NCBI GenBank assembly: GCA_949300025.1
Contig: CASGCS010000022.1
Span: 1 to 57,565, forward strand
Direction: 5' to 3'
DNA: 57,565 nucleotides
Source: an uncultured bacterium
GTDB taxonomy: Bacteria > Bacteroidota > Bacteroidia > Bacteroidales > UBA932
Each line of letters opens with the position of its first letter. Position 1 is the stretch's first letter. A model generated the notes under the pieces. It searched no databases and was not told where the DNA came from. It saw only the letters and a program-made list of their open reading frames with translations. Positions 27,066 to 36,471 of the stretch are shown here, piece by piece. Both the position numbers and the translations under genes were made by a program.

Positions 27066-27489
27066 GATTGTATATGATAAATAGGTAAAATAAAAGGGAC
27101 CATGTCTTTTCAGACACAATCCCCTTGTAATATGTATCATGCAATACAGAGTCGTCGCAACCCGGCCACTCAAGTTTTCCTTCTCCAAGCAGAGAGCATG
27201 CAACAACTCTTCCCCAATTCAGGAAAAGGAGAGAAAGCAGTATATTGATAAAAGCATCCGGAAGATTTGGAGGTGCCTTGGACTCTTCTCTATCTGGTTG
27301 AAACAGAATATGTCTTGCCTCTCCCCTCTTCACATATTTCTCCACCTTGAAAAGAGATGCTTCCACCACTCCCTTTTTAAGAAAAGAGATGATAACATTG
27401 AACCGCATACTTACAAACGCAGCATACTTTTTCCTGCTCCAGCGTTTGAAATATGCAATCCTGACCCTATCTTTGGCAATCTGTTTCAT
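27052..27489 (-). CDS. Unusual 145-codon ORF leading the biotin operon (receptor signal-sequence remnant or leader)
   Basis: The frame runs from 27489 and overlaps bioB by 14 bp (its TGA is within the first bioB codons). Its N-terminus MKQIAKDRVRIAYFKRWSRK resembles the unusual KRWSRK-containing N-terminal extensions I recall on some Bacteroidales TonB receptors. The rest shows no domain and no receptor fold. A perfect -7 box sits only 8 bp upstream, so the transcript may be nearly leaderless or this whole region may act as a 5' leader. Alternatives are a pseudogene of a receptor, a leader ORF controlling bioB, or a genuine small membrane protein (FINILLSLLFLNWGRVVACS is hydrophobic). Confidence 0.5.
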   Translation of the reverse strand: MKQIAKDRVRIAYFKRWSRKKYAAFVSMRFNVIISFLKKGVVEASLFKVEKYVKRGEARHILFQPDREESKAPPNLPDAFINILLSLLFLNWGRVVACSLLGEGKLEWPGCDDSVLHDTYYKGIVSEKTWSLLFYLFIIYNHENK

Positions 27490-27496
27490 CGAAATG

Positions 27497-27504
27497 CAAA
27501 TTTA
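27497..27504 (-). promoter_or_regulatory. -7 box for the biotin operon
   Basis: TAAATTTG on the minus strand matches TAnnTTTG. It lies 8 bp before the 145-codon ORF and about 430 bp before bioB, in the 39-bp gap after the EamA gene. No BirA-like palindrome was recognised near it. Confidence 0.6.
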
Positions 27505-27528
27505 ACATTTCCGGAGAAATTCCATACA

Positions 27529-28455
27529 TCAGGCATGCCTGGGCCGGATCTTTTTCACTACAGTAGAAATACTGTTCCTTATGCTGCCGGAGAGAATCAC
27601 CGCCGTTACGGCAGAGAGTATGAGAATAATTCCGGCCGCTTCAGACAATGCGAACGGCTCCCCGAACACAAGGACTCCTATGCAAACTGCGGTAAGTGGC
27701 TCCAGAGCTCCCAGGACAGAGGTCATTGTACCTCCTATGTTCTGTACCGCAAGCACAAGTGTTATATTTGAGACAACAGTAGGCAATATGGCCAGCAGCA
27801 TCATGTAAACATACGAACTCAAATCTGGAAGCGGCTCTATACCTCCGTCTGCAACATTTTGTATGGTAATCATAACCGTTGTAAAGAGAAAGACATAAAA
27901 GGCCAGTTTCCTGCCGTTCATGGTCCTGAGCCTTGATTTGTTTACACCACATATATATGAGGCATACCCCACAGCCGACAGCAAGACTATAATCAACCCT
28001 TTCATTTCAAACTTGAGTGCACCTCCATCGCCAAGCGAGAGTATGGCCACTCCGGCTACGGCAAGCAGAATCGCCACCCATGTAATCCAGTCTGTCTGCT
28101 CCTTGAAAATGGAAAACATTATCAGGGAAACCATTAGAGGATAGGTAAAATGGATTGTCGTAGCAATACCTGCCCCCATGTAATTGTATCCCAGCAAAAG
28201 AAAAAGTGACGATGCAGTATAGAAAAGCGCCAGCAGAAGAAGCATGGGCAACTCCCGTCTTGGCTTTATCCTGAAACTTTCGCCTTTGACTATAATCATA
28301 AGCCCGAGTGCAAGTGTGGCAAAAAGAAAACGGTGAAAAAGGATACTCTCATATCCCACACCCTTGTCGAGCACGGGCAGCGTAAAAAGCGGAATAAGCC
28401 CGAATGTCATAGAGGTGGCTATTCCGTAGAAATAACCTTTGAAACTGCTTTTCAT
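27529..28455 (-). CDS. EamA/DMT-superfamily transporter
   Basis: The 308-residue membrane protein has about ten hydrophobic helices in two EamA halves (GIATSMTFGLIPLFTLPVLD; TTIHFTYPLMVSLIMFSIFK; GALEPLTAVCIGVLVFGEPF). Drug/metabolite transporters of this kind export or import small metabolites; the substrate is unknown. It is 39 bp upstream of the biotin leader ORF in the same direction, so partial co-transcription with bio genes is possible. Confidence 0.88.
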   Translation of the reverse strand: MKSSFKGYFYGIATSMTFGLIPLFTLPVLDKGVGYESILFHRFLFATLALGLMIIVKGESFRIKPRRELPMLLLLALFYTASSLFLLLGYNYMGAGIATTIHFTYPLMVSLIMFSIFKEQTDWITWVAILLAVAGVAILSLGDGGALKFEMKGLIIVLLSAVGYASYICGVNKSRLRTMNGRKLAFYVFLFTTVMITIQNVADGGIEPLPDLSSYVYMMLLAILPTVVSNITLVLAVQNIGGTMTSVLGALEPLTAVCIGVLVFGEPFALSEAAGIILILSAVTAVILSGSIRNSISTVVKKIRPRHA

Positions 28456-28675
28456 CTCTCTCTTTTTTCGGGGTGCAAATGTACAAAGAAGGCGGGCGCA
28501 ATGCAAACCTTCAACGATATTAAATCGCTCAGGCGGCCTTGCGTGCAGAAAAACATGTTACGAAAAGATTAAATCCGCATAATGTTCCGTAATCAAATTT
28601 TTACAATTTTTTAATTCCTGTGTAATTATAACGAAACATCTAAACTTCACTTTTGCGGCGTGAAAATTTGAAGTA

Positions 28676-31375
28676 ATGATGGATAAAAAATTTGTCTTAA
28701 AAAGTGTTCTTTTCTTCTTTTCGTTTTTAACAGCCTTGTCGCTCCATGCCGAACATATAAAGGGGTATGTAAAAGATGCCGAAACGGGCGAACCTCTTAT
28801 CGGAGCGGTTGTAAGACTGGCAACAACCAACCGGGCCGCAACCACAGATGTAAACGGATATTACGAACTGGATGTCACAGGAGTGAAAAAAGGTGTTCTT
28901 GAGTTGTTTTACATTTACTACAAAGATTTGTCATCAGAAGAGATAATTTTCACGGGCGAAGATCAGACGCTTGATTTCAACATGATTCCCGACAATGCAC
29001 AACTCGACGAGATTGTTATCGTGGCAAGGCAGAACAGAGAATTGCAGGGTGTACTGATGAACGAGAGAAAGATTGCCGCAAAAGCTGTCGAAAACATCGG
29101 CGCCTCTGAAATGAGTGTAAAGGGATTGTCGAATGTGGCCGAAGCAATGGAGACTATGACCGGTATTTCATTTGCAGAGGCCGGACAGCTTTTTGTTAGA
29201 GGTCTTGGCGACAGATACAGCCTTACCACCCTGAACGGTCTGCCCATAGCCTCCCCCAACCCTGACAACAAACTGATTCCGCTCGACATATTCCCCTCAT
29301 CGGTGATAGGAAGCATATCGGTTACAAAAGTATATGACGCATCAAGCTTTGCCGACTATTCCGGTGCAAGGATAGACATAGTTACAAAAGAGAATGTAGA
29401 AGAGAGTTTTCTCGACATATCGCTGGACCTTTCCGGCAACACAAACACCACTTTCGGAGATTTCTATACCAACAACAGGAAGGGCAGCATGTTCAGGGAC
29501 AACAACATTGCCTCGAACATAAAAGAGATGGGCAACAATGAGTTCAACGAGTATATCCTCCGCAACGACCCGTTCGGAAGCACCTTTGCTGTAGGGAAGC
29601 GCACTGCCATGCCCGCCCTGTCCGGCACAATTTCAGGAGGCACCTCGTTAAAAATCAGAGAAAACAGGCTCAACCTTCTGGCATCGTTCGGAATAAGCAA
29701 TGACTATCAGACCATAAAAGATGGATATATAGCAAACCTGACAGCCCAGGGCACCACTCTGAATGCATTTGAGTACGACAGCTACAACCGCATGCTCAAC
29801 ATCTCGGGCCTGCTCAATGCGACATACATGTATGGCGATGGAGATAAAATCAGCTACAACATGACTTACGCCAGAAATTCCAACGATGAATACAAACTCA
29901 GAAAGGGATTCGACTCCGAAGGGGTGAACCTGATAGGAAGCAACGGTGTAGCGCATACCTACATGCTCTTCAACAATCAGATTGCCGGGCACCATCACCT
30001 TGGAAGTTCGTGGGAGTTGAAATGGGACGGTTCATATACCATGACAAAGAGCAATGAGCCAGACAGGAAACAGGTCATGTACAGAGACAACGGGGATGAA
30101 AGGCCAACGCTCTTCAAACTGAACAGACAGGAGACAATGCGTTATTTCGGTGAATTGAGCGAAGACGAGTATATAGCCAATATATCTGCCCTCTACAACT
30201 TCGGCGAAAAGAACAGACTCAGATTCGGAGCCACATACAAGAACAAGTCGAGAGACTACTCCTCTGTCCGCTTCTACTACAATCTGACAAATATCAATCC
30301 TGCGGTAGAAGATATTTTCAACCCTGATTTTCTTGAACACGCTTCCATAGAATCGGGCCAGATAACAATATCGAGAGACCTCCAGCCCAAAAACAACTAT
30401 TATGCAGACCAGGATGTAATTGCAGGTTTTGCAGATGTTGAATATTATCCCGTAAGTTCTCTTATGCTCAGCCTTGGAGTAAGATACGAATATTCTAAAC
30501 AGACTGTGGAATATTGGGATGATGCCTCAATAAAAAGAGAGTCTGAACTGAGCGGCGGCGACATTTTCCCGGCGTTGAACGTAAGGTATAACTTCAATGA
30601 CAATCACGCCTTGAGATTTGCCGCTTCAATGACTGTCACAAGACCTTCATTCATAGAGATGGCTCCATTCCTCTACAAAGAGTCGTACGGAAGCGCGGAG
30701 ATAAGAGGTAACGAGAATATTGAAAACGGTTACAATTTCAATATAGACTTCAAATACGAATATTTTGCTGACAACAACAGAGACATGTTCTCCGCCGGCA
30801 TCTACTACAAGTTTTTGAAAGACCCCATAGAGAGGATACAGCAATCTTCGGGCGGCTCAGTGGTCTACTCTTTCAGAAATGCCGAACAGGGTATGGCTGC
30901 AGGGTTTGAGGCCGAATTCAAAAAGAGTTTTGCAGAAGACTTCTATGCCGGTGCCAATGTATCACTCATGTATACAGACGTGAAACTTCTTTCGAACGGA
31001 GGTGTCTATACCGATGACAGAAGAGCACTCCAGGGCGCATCGCCTTACCTCGGGAATGCCTTCATTACCTATGCACCTGAATTCAAAAACGGCTCGTCGC
31101 TCTCGGTATCGTTGCTCTACAACCTGCAGGGACCAAGAATCCATACGGTAGGAATTTACGGGTTGGGCAATATAGACCAGAAAGCGTTCCATACACTCGA
31201 TTTCAACATGATATATGAAATAGACAAAAACTGGAATCTCTCGCTTGCTGTAAGCAATATTCTCGACAGTGAAATGCGTTTCGTACAGGATGTGAAGAAC
31301 ATTTCCAAAAAAATTGCGACAGAATATTACAAATACGGAAGAGGAATAAGCTTGGGCGTCAGTTACAGTTTTTAA
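28676..31375 (+). CDS. TonB-dependent outer-membrane receptor with carboxypeptidase-like domain
   Basis: The 899-residue product has a signal peptide (ending LSLHA) and a carboxypeptidase D regulatory-like domain (EHIKGYVKDAETGEPLIGAV ... TDVNGYYEL). A plug domain follows (AEAMETMTGISFAEAGQLFVRGLGDRYSLTTLNG) and then the beta-barrel, ending GRGISLGVSYSF with the terminal Phe. It is paired with the next lipoprotein, not with a SusD, so it is not a classical PUL receptor. The ligand is unknown. Confidence 0.94.
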   Translation: MMDKKFVLKSVLFFFSFLTALSLHAEHIKGYVKDAETGEPLIGAVVRLATTNRAATTDVNGYYELDVTGVKKGVLELFYIYYKDLSSEEIIFTGEDQTLDFNMIPDNAQLDEIVIVARQNRELQGVLMNERKIAAKAVENIGASEMSVKGLSNVAEAMETMTGISFAEAGQLFVRGLGDRYSLTTLNGLPIASPNPDNKLIPLDIFPSSVIGSISVTKVYDASSFADYSGARIDIVTKENVEESFLDISLDLSGNTNTTFGDFYTNNRKGSMFRDNNIASNIKEMGNNEFNEYILRNDPFGSTFAVGKRTAMPALSGTISGGTSLKIRENRLNLLASFGISNDYQTIKDGYIANLTAQGTTLNAFEYDSYNRMLNISGLLNATYMYGDGDKISYNMTYARNSNDEYKLRKGFDSEGVNLIGSNGVAHTYMLFNNQIAGHHHLGSSWELKWDGSYTMTKSNEPDRKQVMYRDNGDERPTLFKLNRQETMRYFGELSEDEYIANISALYNFGEKNRLRFGATYKNKSRDYSSVRFYYNLTNINPAVEDIFNPDFLEHASIESGQITISRDLQPKNNYYADQDVIAGFADVEYYPVSSLMLSLGVRYEYSKQTVEYWDDASIKRESELSGGDIFPALNVRYNFNDNHALRFAASMTVTRPSFIEMAPFLYKESYGSAEIRGNENIENGYNFNIDFKYEYFADNNRDMFSAGIYYKFLKDPIERIQQSSGGSVVYSFRNAEQGMAAGFEAEFKKSFAEDFYAGANVSLMYTDVKLLSNGGVYTDDRRALQGASPYLGNAFITYAPEFKNGSSLSVSLLYNLQGPRIHTVGIYGLGNIDQKAFHTLDFNMIYEIDKNWNLSLAVSNILDSEMRFVQDVKNISKKIATEYYKYGRGISLGVSYSF

Positions 31376-31424
31376 AGTAGGATAACAGAATTAAATTTTA
31401 AACATTCATTTTAATTTAAGACGT

Positions 31425-32624
31425 ATGAACAAAAAATTTTATCTCGTGGCTTTTGCCTGCGCAGCAATGACAACGTTCGCTGCATGTGACAAGGATGATG
31501 AAAAAAAGGATGATCCTGAAGATTACAATCTGATTGGTGAACTTACAGAGAACAGAACTCTCAACGCAGGAGAGACCTATACTCTCAGCGGAGGATTCCA
31601 TGTTAAAAGCGGTGCAACTCTCACAATTGAAGAAGGTGTGACAATCGAAGCCGTAGATGACAACATAGTGGACTATATTCTTATAGAACAGGGTGCAAAG
31701 ATAGATGCACAGGGAACTCCCGAATCTCCGATTGTCATGACTTCACAGAGAAAAGAGGCAGGAGCATGGGGCGGACTCCATATTTGCGGAAAGGCTCCCA
31801 TAAACGTTCAAGGTGCCACATCGGTTTCTGAAGTAGGCGATGCAGCTTACGGTGGAAGCGATGCGGCAGACAACTCAGGCATCCTCAGATATATAAGGAT
31901 AGAATATGCCGGATATACCTTCTCAGAGGAGAAAGAGGCCAACGGGTTCACATTCTACGGTGTGGGTAACGGTACAACCGTAGACCACCTTCAGGCTTAC
32001 ATGGGTTCCGATGACGGTTTTGAGTGGTTCGGCGGCACCGTAAACGTAAAATACCTTGTATCCACAAACAATACAGATGATTCATTCGACTGGACAGAAG
32101 GGTGGCAGGGCAAAGCCCAGTTCCTTGTAGCAGAGCAGATTTCAGATGAATGCGACTGCCTTGTCGAGGCTGACAACAACAGCAAGAACGCAGCATTGGA
32201 GCCCGTTTCACATCCGGTGCTCTCCAATGTCACCCTTATAGGCAACGCCAATGCAGACAACAACAAGGGAATCCGTCTCCGCGCCGGCACCTATGCCGAT
32301 ATTTACAACACAATTGTTACAGGCAAGGCAAACGGCATCAATGTCGAGACTCCCGAGACTTCGGCTTCGCTCTCGAACGGTGAATCCAAACTTCAGCATG
32401 TAATACTTGCAGATGATATAAATGTTGCAGACGGTCCCTATACAAAGGAGATGTTCCTTGCCGACGGCACAAACAAGGTTAACCAGTCTGTATCGCTTTC
32501 AGGTATTGCAGGCACCGTAGAGGGAGGCTGTGACGCTTCATCGATAGACAGTTTCTTTGACGCCGTTACATTCATAGGCGCAATCGAATCCGACAACAAC
32601 TGGACTTCAGGCTGGACAAGATAG
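31425..32624 (+). CDS. Beta-helix surface lipoprotein partner of the TonB receptor
   Basis: The 399-residue lipoprotein has lipobox TTFAAC followed by an acidic DKDDEKKDD stretch of the type used as a surface-export signal in Bacteroidetes. The body has parallel-beta-helix character (LSGGFHVKSGATLTIEEGVT, then RIEYAGYTF, then LRAGTYADIYNTIVTGKANG). Proteins of this type follow non-Sus TonB receptors and may bind their ligand. It is 49 bp after the receptor, in one operon, followed by a terminator. Confidence 0.88.
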   Translation: MNKKFYLVAFACAAMTTFAACDKDDEKKDDPEDYNLIGELTENRTLNAGETYTLSGGFHVKSGATLTIEEGVTIEAVDDNIVDYILIEQGAKIDAQGTPESPIVMTSQRKEAGAWGGLHICGKAPINVQGATSVSEVGDAAYGGSDAADNSGILRYIRIEYAGYTFSEEKEANGFTFYGVGNGTTVDHLQAYMGSDDGFEWFGGTVNVKYLVSTNNTDDSFDWTEGWQGKAQFLVAEQISDECDCLVEADNNSKNAALEPVSHPVLSNVTLIGNANADNNKGIRLRAGTYADIYNTIVTGKANGINVETPETSASLSNGESKLQHVILADDINVADGPYTKEMFLADGTNKVNQSVSLSGIAGTVEGGCDASSIDSFFDAVTFIGAIESDNNWTSGWTR

Positions 32625-32657
32625 TCTATATCAGCGGTCAACAATAAACATAGATGT

Positions 32658-32696
32658 GTTGCGGGCGGTCAGAAAGATTGCCCGTAACTTTTTTTT
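32658..32696 (+). terminator. Rho-independent terminator after the receptor-lipoprotein operon
   Basis: The stem GTTGCGGGC (32658-32666) pairs with GCCCGTAAC (32680-32688) with a single G-U pair. A run of eight T residues follows directly. Confidence 0.9.
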
Positions 32697-32746
32697 GCTA
32701 ACTTGCGGCGTTATTTTTACAAAGTTTAACCTCTGTTTGGATTCTT

Positions 32747-33322
32747 ATGAAAAGAGCGATAGTCATAGATGCGTGCATGCATGAGGGTTCGCGCACCAGA
32801 AAAATATTGGAACCTGTGGTGGAGGAGCTGTCAAAGAGATATTCCGTTGAAAAGATTGTACTTGAAGCAGACTCCTACCCTGTCGTGGGAAAAAAGATAC
32901 TCAACGAGCGTTCATCAGGCTATGTACCGCCCGAGATTGTGGAGACAGCCAAAAGAATAGCCTCTGCAGAGAGGCTCGTTATCGCCGCTCCTTTCTGGGA
33001 CATGAGCTATCCTTCCGCCCTGAAGGTCTTTTTTGAAAACATGTCGCTCTTCAACATAACGTTCGCAAACAACGGAAAAGAGTTCACAGGGCTCTGCAAA
33101 TGCGAAAAGGTGCTCTATATCACCACACGTGGCATGAATATAAAGACCGGTGAGGCTCTGGAACAGGCGACTCCCTACATAAGGGCGCTCTCCCGTCTGT
33201 GGGGTCTGGGCGAACTTACTGTCATTGCAGAAGAGAACATGGACTACAGCACTCCTGAAGAGATAGAGGCCAAGATAAAGGATGGAATAGAGAGAGGCAT
33301 TGAAATAGCAAGAAATTTTTAA
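32747..33322 (+). CDS. Flavodoxin-fold NAD(P)H-dependent oxidoreductase
   Basis: The 191-residue product has an azoreductase/quinone-reductase-like flavodoxin fold: VIDACMHEGSRTRKILEPVV (FMN loop), LVIAAPFWDMSYPSALKVFF, VLYITTRGMN, then a C-terminal helix. Typical activity is two-electron reduction of quinones or azo compounds with FMN. It is monocistronic between two terminator-like regions. Confidence 0.85.
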   Translation: MKRAIVIDACMHEGSRTRKILEPVVEELSKRYSVEKIVLEADSYPVVGKKILNERSSGYVPPEIVETAKRIASAERLVIAAPFWDMSYPSALKVFFENMSLFNITFANNGKEFTGLCKCEKVLYITTRGMNIKTGEALEQATPYIRALSRLWGLGELTVIAEENMDYSTPEEIEAKIKDGIERGIEIARNF

Positions 33323-33484
33323 TCCTGGCTGCCATACATTTAAAACAAGGCAGGCTCCGCAAACAGAACAGACTTGAAAACGGGGTCTGCTTTTTGCATA
33401 TAGACCGGTGTGTACCTTTTTTGTTAAATACTATAATCCTAAACCTCGAATTATTTTTATTAACCAACTAAAAAGGATTATAAG

Positions 33485-34252
33485 ATGAGACAATTGAAAT
33501 TCTTGATGATTGCCCTTATTTCTGGGGCCGTTGCATTCGGTTTTACCTCATGCAGCAACAACGACAATCCGAGTTACGGAATCTGGTATGCAAATGCGCT
33601 GGTTACTGTAAAGCCCAATGCAGACAACTCAGACTTCTACATGCAGTTAGATGAAAATACAACCATCAAAGCCTTGAATCTCAAACAATCTCCGTTCGGG
33701 ACAAAAGAAGTGAGGGCACTTGCCAACATAAGTTATTCAGAGACCGATGCAGGCGAATATGACAAGGCAGTATATGTAAACTGGATAGACAGCATTCTTA
33801 CAAAAAACATTGCACCCGATCTTGGGACGGAAAATGTAGAAACCTACGGGAATGACCCTGTCGAGATAGTGAACGACTGGGTTACCATTGCCGAAGACGG
33901 GTACCTTACGCTGAGATTCAGAAGCAGATGGGATCCATACCTCGGCAAGAGCCACCTTGTAAACCTTGTCGCCTCATCCGACCCTGACAACCCGTATGAG
34001 ATAACCTTCCACCACAATGCTTTCGGCGATGTAAACGGTCTGTTCGGCGACGGCATAGTAGCCTTCAACCTTGACCGGCTGCCTGACACGCAGGGAAAAA
34101 CGGTGGACCTTACTCTTAAATGGAACTCTTTCAGCGGAGAAAAAAGCACTACGTTCAAATATTGCACAAGGCAGGGCGGCACCGGTGAAAATGCAGCCCT
34201 GGCAGCAGGATTTGAAATCAAATCCGAAAGATTTGCTGATATGCTCGAATAG
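33485..34252 (+). CDS. NigD-like lipoprotein
   Basis: The 255-residue product has a lipoprotein signal with lipobox FTSC followed by SNNDN. Two beta domains follow, as in the NigD-like family (ANALVTVKPNADNSDFYMQL; DWVTIAEDGYLTLRFRSRW; YEITFHHNAFGD). NigD was first seen in Bacteroides bacteriocin clusters, but family members are widespread envelope proteins without assigned function. No bacteriocin genes are near. Confidence 0.88.
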   Translation: MRQLKFLMIALISGAVAFGFTSCSNNDNPSYGIWYANALVTVKPNADNSDFYMQLDENTTIKALNLKQSPFGTKEVRALANISYSETDAGEYDKAVYVNWIDSILTKNIAPDLGTENVETYGNDPVEIVNDWVTIAEDGYLTLRFRSRWDPYLGKSHLVNLVASSDPDNPYEITFHHNAFGDVNGLFGDGIVAFNLDRLPDTQGKTVDLTLKWNSFSGEKSTTFKYCTRQGGTGENAALAAGFEIKSERFADMLE

Positions 34253-34255
34253 CGG

Positions 34256-34263
34256 TATATTTG
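34256..34263 (+). promoter_or_regulatory. -7 box for the antiporter gene
   Basis: TATATTTG matches TAnnTTTG, begins 4 bp after the NigD stop codon and is about 38 bp upstream of the antiporter ATG at 34302. Confidence 0.6.
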
Positions 34264-34301
34264 TAGAAATCGTATAGAAATCTAACACAGATAATGGGTA
34301 T

Positions 34302-36443
34302 ATGAATATTCTAGCGCTGAATTTGCCAATCACAGATCCAACATGGATATTTTTCATTGTACTCATTATCATACTTTTCTCCCCTATGATATTGGGAAAG
34401 TTGAGAATTCCCCATATCATAGGGATGATTTTTGCCGGAATAATCATAGGCGAACACGGCTTCAACATTCTTGAAAGAGACAGCAGTTTCGAGCTTTTCG
34501 GCAAGGTGGGGCTTTATTACATAATGTTCCTCGCCGGGCTGGAGATGGACCTCGACGATTTCAAAAAGAACAGCGCCAAGGGGATTGTCTTCGGCCTGCT
34601 CACCTTCATCATTCCCATGGGACTCGGCATATGGAGCAGCATGGAACTGCTGGGATTCGGAGTCACCACATCTGTGCTTCTGGCCAGCATGTACGCATCG
34701 CACACTCTTGTAGCATACCCTATTATAAGCCGTTACGGTCTTTCAAAACTCAGAAGCGTAAATATCACTGTCGGAGGGACTGCAATAACAGTAGCCCTTG
34801 CACTGGTCGTGCTTGCAGTCATAAGCGGCATGTACAAGGGCGATGCCGGAAACTTCTTCTGGTTTTTGCTTATAGGCAAGGTAGTGGTTGCCACACTGGC
34901 CATAGTCTACACATTCCCCATAATCGCCAGATGGTTTTTCAAGAAATACTCCGACAGCATAATGCAGTTCGTATTTGTTCTGGCCATGGTCTTTCTGGGT
35001 GCGGGACTCATGGAACTTGCCGGAATGGAGGCTGTTCTCGGCGCATTCCTGGCCGGTCTGGTACTCAACAGGCTTGTTCCGCACGTATCTCCGCTTATGA
35101 ACAGGCTGGAATTTGTAGGAAACGCCCTGTTCATTCCCTATTTCCTGATAGGCGTGGGCATGATAATAGATGTAAATGCGCTGATTCAGGGCGGCACGGC
35201 TCTCAAGGTTGCAACAGTCATGACCGTTGTGGCAACATTCAGCAAATGGCTGGCGGCCTATGCCACTCAGAAGATATACCGCATGAAACCTAACGAACGC
35301 AGCATGATGTTCGGCCTGAGCAACGCACAGGCTGCCGCAACGCTTGCCGCCGTTCTCATAGGCCATGAAATAATAATGGAAAACGGAGAGCGTCTTCTCA
35401 ACGATGACGTGCTTAACGGAACGGTGGTGATGATTCTCTTTACCTGTGTCATAAGTTCACTGGCAACCGAGCGTTCAGCCCACAAGTTCGCTACGGAAGA
35501 AGAGATGCAGCCGGGCCGCAAGGATGAAGAGGACCAGCGCATAATGCTGCCTATCGCAAATCCTGAGACTATAGAGAATCTTGTAAATCTTGCTCTTATG
35601 GTTAGAGACAGGAAATACGGAAATCCAATTTACGCACTGTCTGTCATAAACGACAGTTCCGAAGCGGCGAACGGGCAACTTATAGGAGAACGCAATCTCG
35701 AACGGGCTGCAAGCATTGCGGCAAGCGCAGACGTACCGGTGAAGATGATAAGCCGCTTCGATGTAAATATCGCTTCCGGGATAGTGCATACGGTAAAGGA
35801 GCAGAACATTACCGACATTATAATAGGGCTCCACTACAAGGCTGGCATTATAGACTCCTTTTTCGGGAATCTGACTGAAAGCCTGCTCAAGGGAACCTTG
35901 AGGGAAGTGGCCATTGCCAGGCTCAAGACGCCTGTCAACACAATAAAGAGAATGTATATCCTCGTACCTCCAAAGGCAGAATATGCAACGGGATTCCGCA
36001 AATGGATAAAGCATCTGGCGGCAATAGCATCGCAGGCGGCATGCAGGATGCTCTTTACGGGAGATGAAAAGAGCCTGGAACATATCAGGAAAGCAATAGA
36101 AGAGTTCGGCATGTCGGCGCTTGCATCATACCGTGGCGCAGCAGCGCGCGAGTGGAACGATTTCGAACGGCTCGGGAAAGAGATGCAAAGCAACGACCTG
36201 TTTGTTCTTGTCAGTGCAAGGCGCGGCTCCATTTCATACGACCCTTCGTTCGAAAAGTTTCCGGTACAGCTGTCGAAGCACTTTGCAGAGAGCAATCTGA
36301 TTGTCATATATCCCGAACAGCTTGCCACCGACAAGGACTTCACCTCTTTCTCCGACCCTCTGGGGCATACGGAATCGCAGGACTACTACAAGGCCAGAAA
36401 ATGGCTCAGTTCCCTTATAAAAAACAGGGAAGAAGAGAAATAA
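34302..36443 (+). CDS. CPA2-family cation:proton antiporter with C-terminal stress domain
   Basis: The 713-residue product has about 12-13 hydrophobic helices of the Kef/NapA type (MFLAGLEMDLDDFKKN; LMELAGMEAVLGAFLAGLVL). A long cytoplasmic C-terminal region from about 400 has two universal-stress-protein-like units (NLVNLALMVRDRKYGNPIYA; ILVPPKAEYATGFRKWIKHL). It should exchange Na+ or K+ for protons across the inner membrane. It begins a likely operon with the WYL and VanX-type genes. Confidence 0.9.
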   Translation: MNILALNLPITDPTWIFFIVLIIILFSPMILGKLRIPHIIGMIFAGIIIGEHGFNILERDSSFELFGKVGLYYIMFLAGLEMDLDDFKKNSAKGIVFGLLTFIIPMGLGIWSSMELLGFGVTTSVLLASMYASHTLVAYPIISRYGLSKLRSVNITVGGTAITVALALVVLAVISGMYKGDAGNFFWFLLIGKVVVATLAIVYTFPIIARWFFKKYSDSIMQFVFVLAMVFLGAGLMELAGMEAVLGAFLAGLVLNRLVPHVSPLMNRLEFVGNALFIPYFLIGVGMIIDVNALIQGGTALKVATVMTVVATFSKWLAAYATQKIYRMKPNERSMMFGLSNAQAAATLAAVLIGHEIIMENGERLLNDDVLNGTVVMILFTCVISSLATERSAHKFATEEEMQPGRKDEEDQRIMLPIANPETIENLVNLALMVRDRKYGNPIYALSVINDSSEAANGQLIGERNLERAASIAASADVPVKMISRFDVNIASGIVHTVKEQNITDIIIGLHYKAGIIDSFFGNLTESLLKGTLREVAIARLKTPVNTIKRMYILVPPKAEYATGFRKWIKHLAAIASQAACRMLFTGDEKSLEHIRKAIEEFGMSALASYRGAAAREWNDFERLGKEMQSNDLFVLVSARRGSISYDPSFEKFPVQLSKHFAESNLIVIYPEQLATDKDFTSFSDPLGHTESQDYYKARKWLSSLIKNREEEK

Positions 36444-36471
36444 GTTTGCAACATAACAAAACAGATAGAGT

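Noticed and set aside
27066..27490. Known riboswitch upstream of bioB
   Set aside because: No recognisable conserved riboswitch core and no terminator hairpin before bioB could be seen by eye; a structure search would be needed.
33369..33394. Terminator after the flavodoxin-fold gene
   Set aside because: Only a 5-bp stem (CAGAC/GTCTG) with a large loop precedes the T-run; too weak to list as a feature.
33485..34252. Bacteriocin gene cluster because of NigD similarity
   Set aside because: No bacteriocin, immunity or export genes are adjacent; NigD-like lipoproteins are common outside such clusters.
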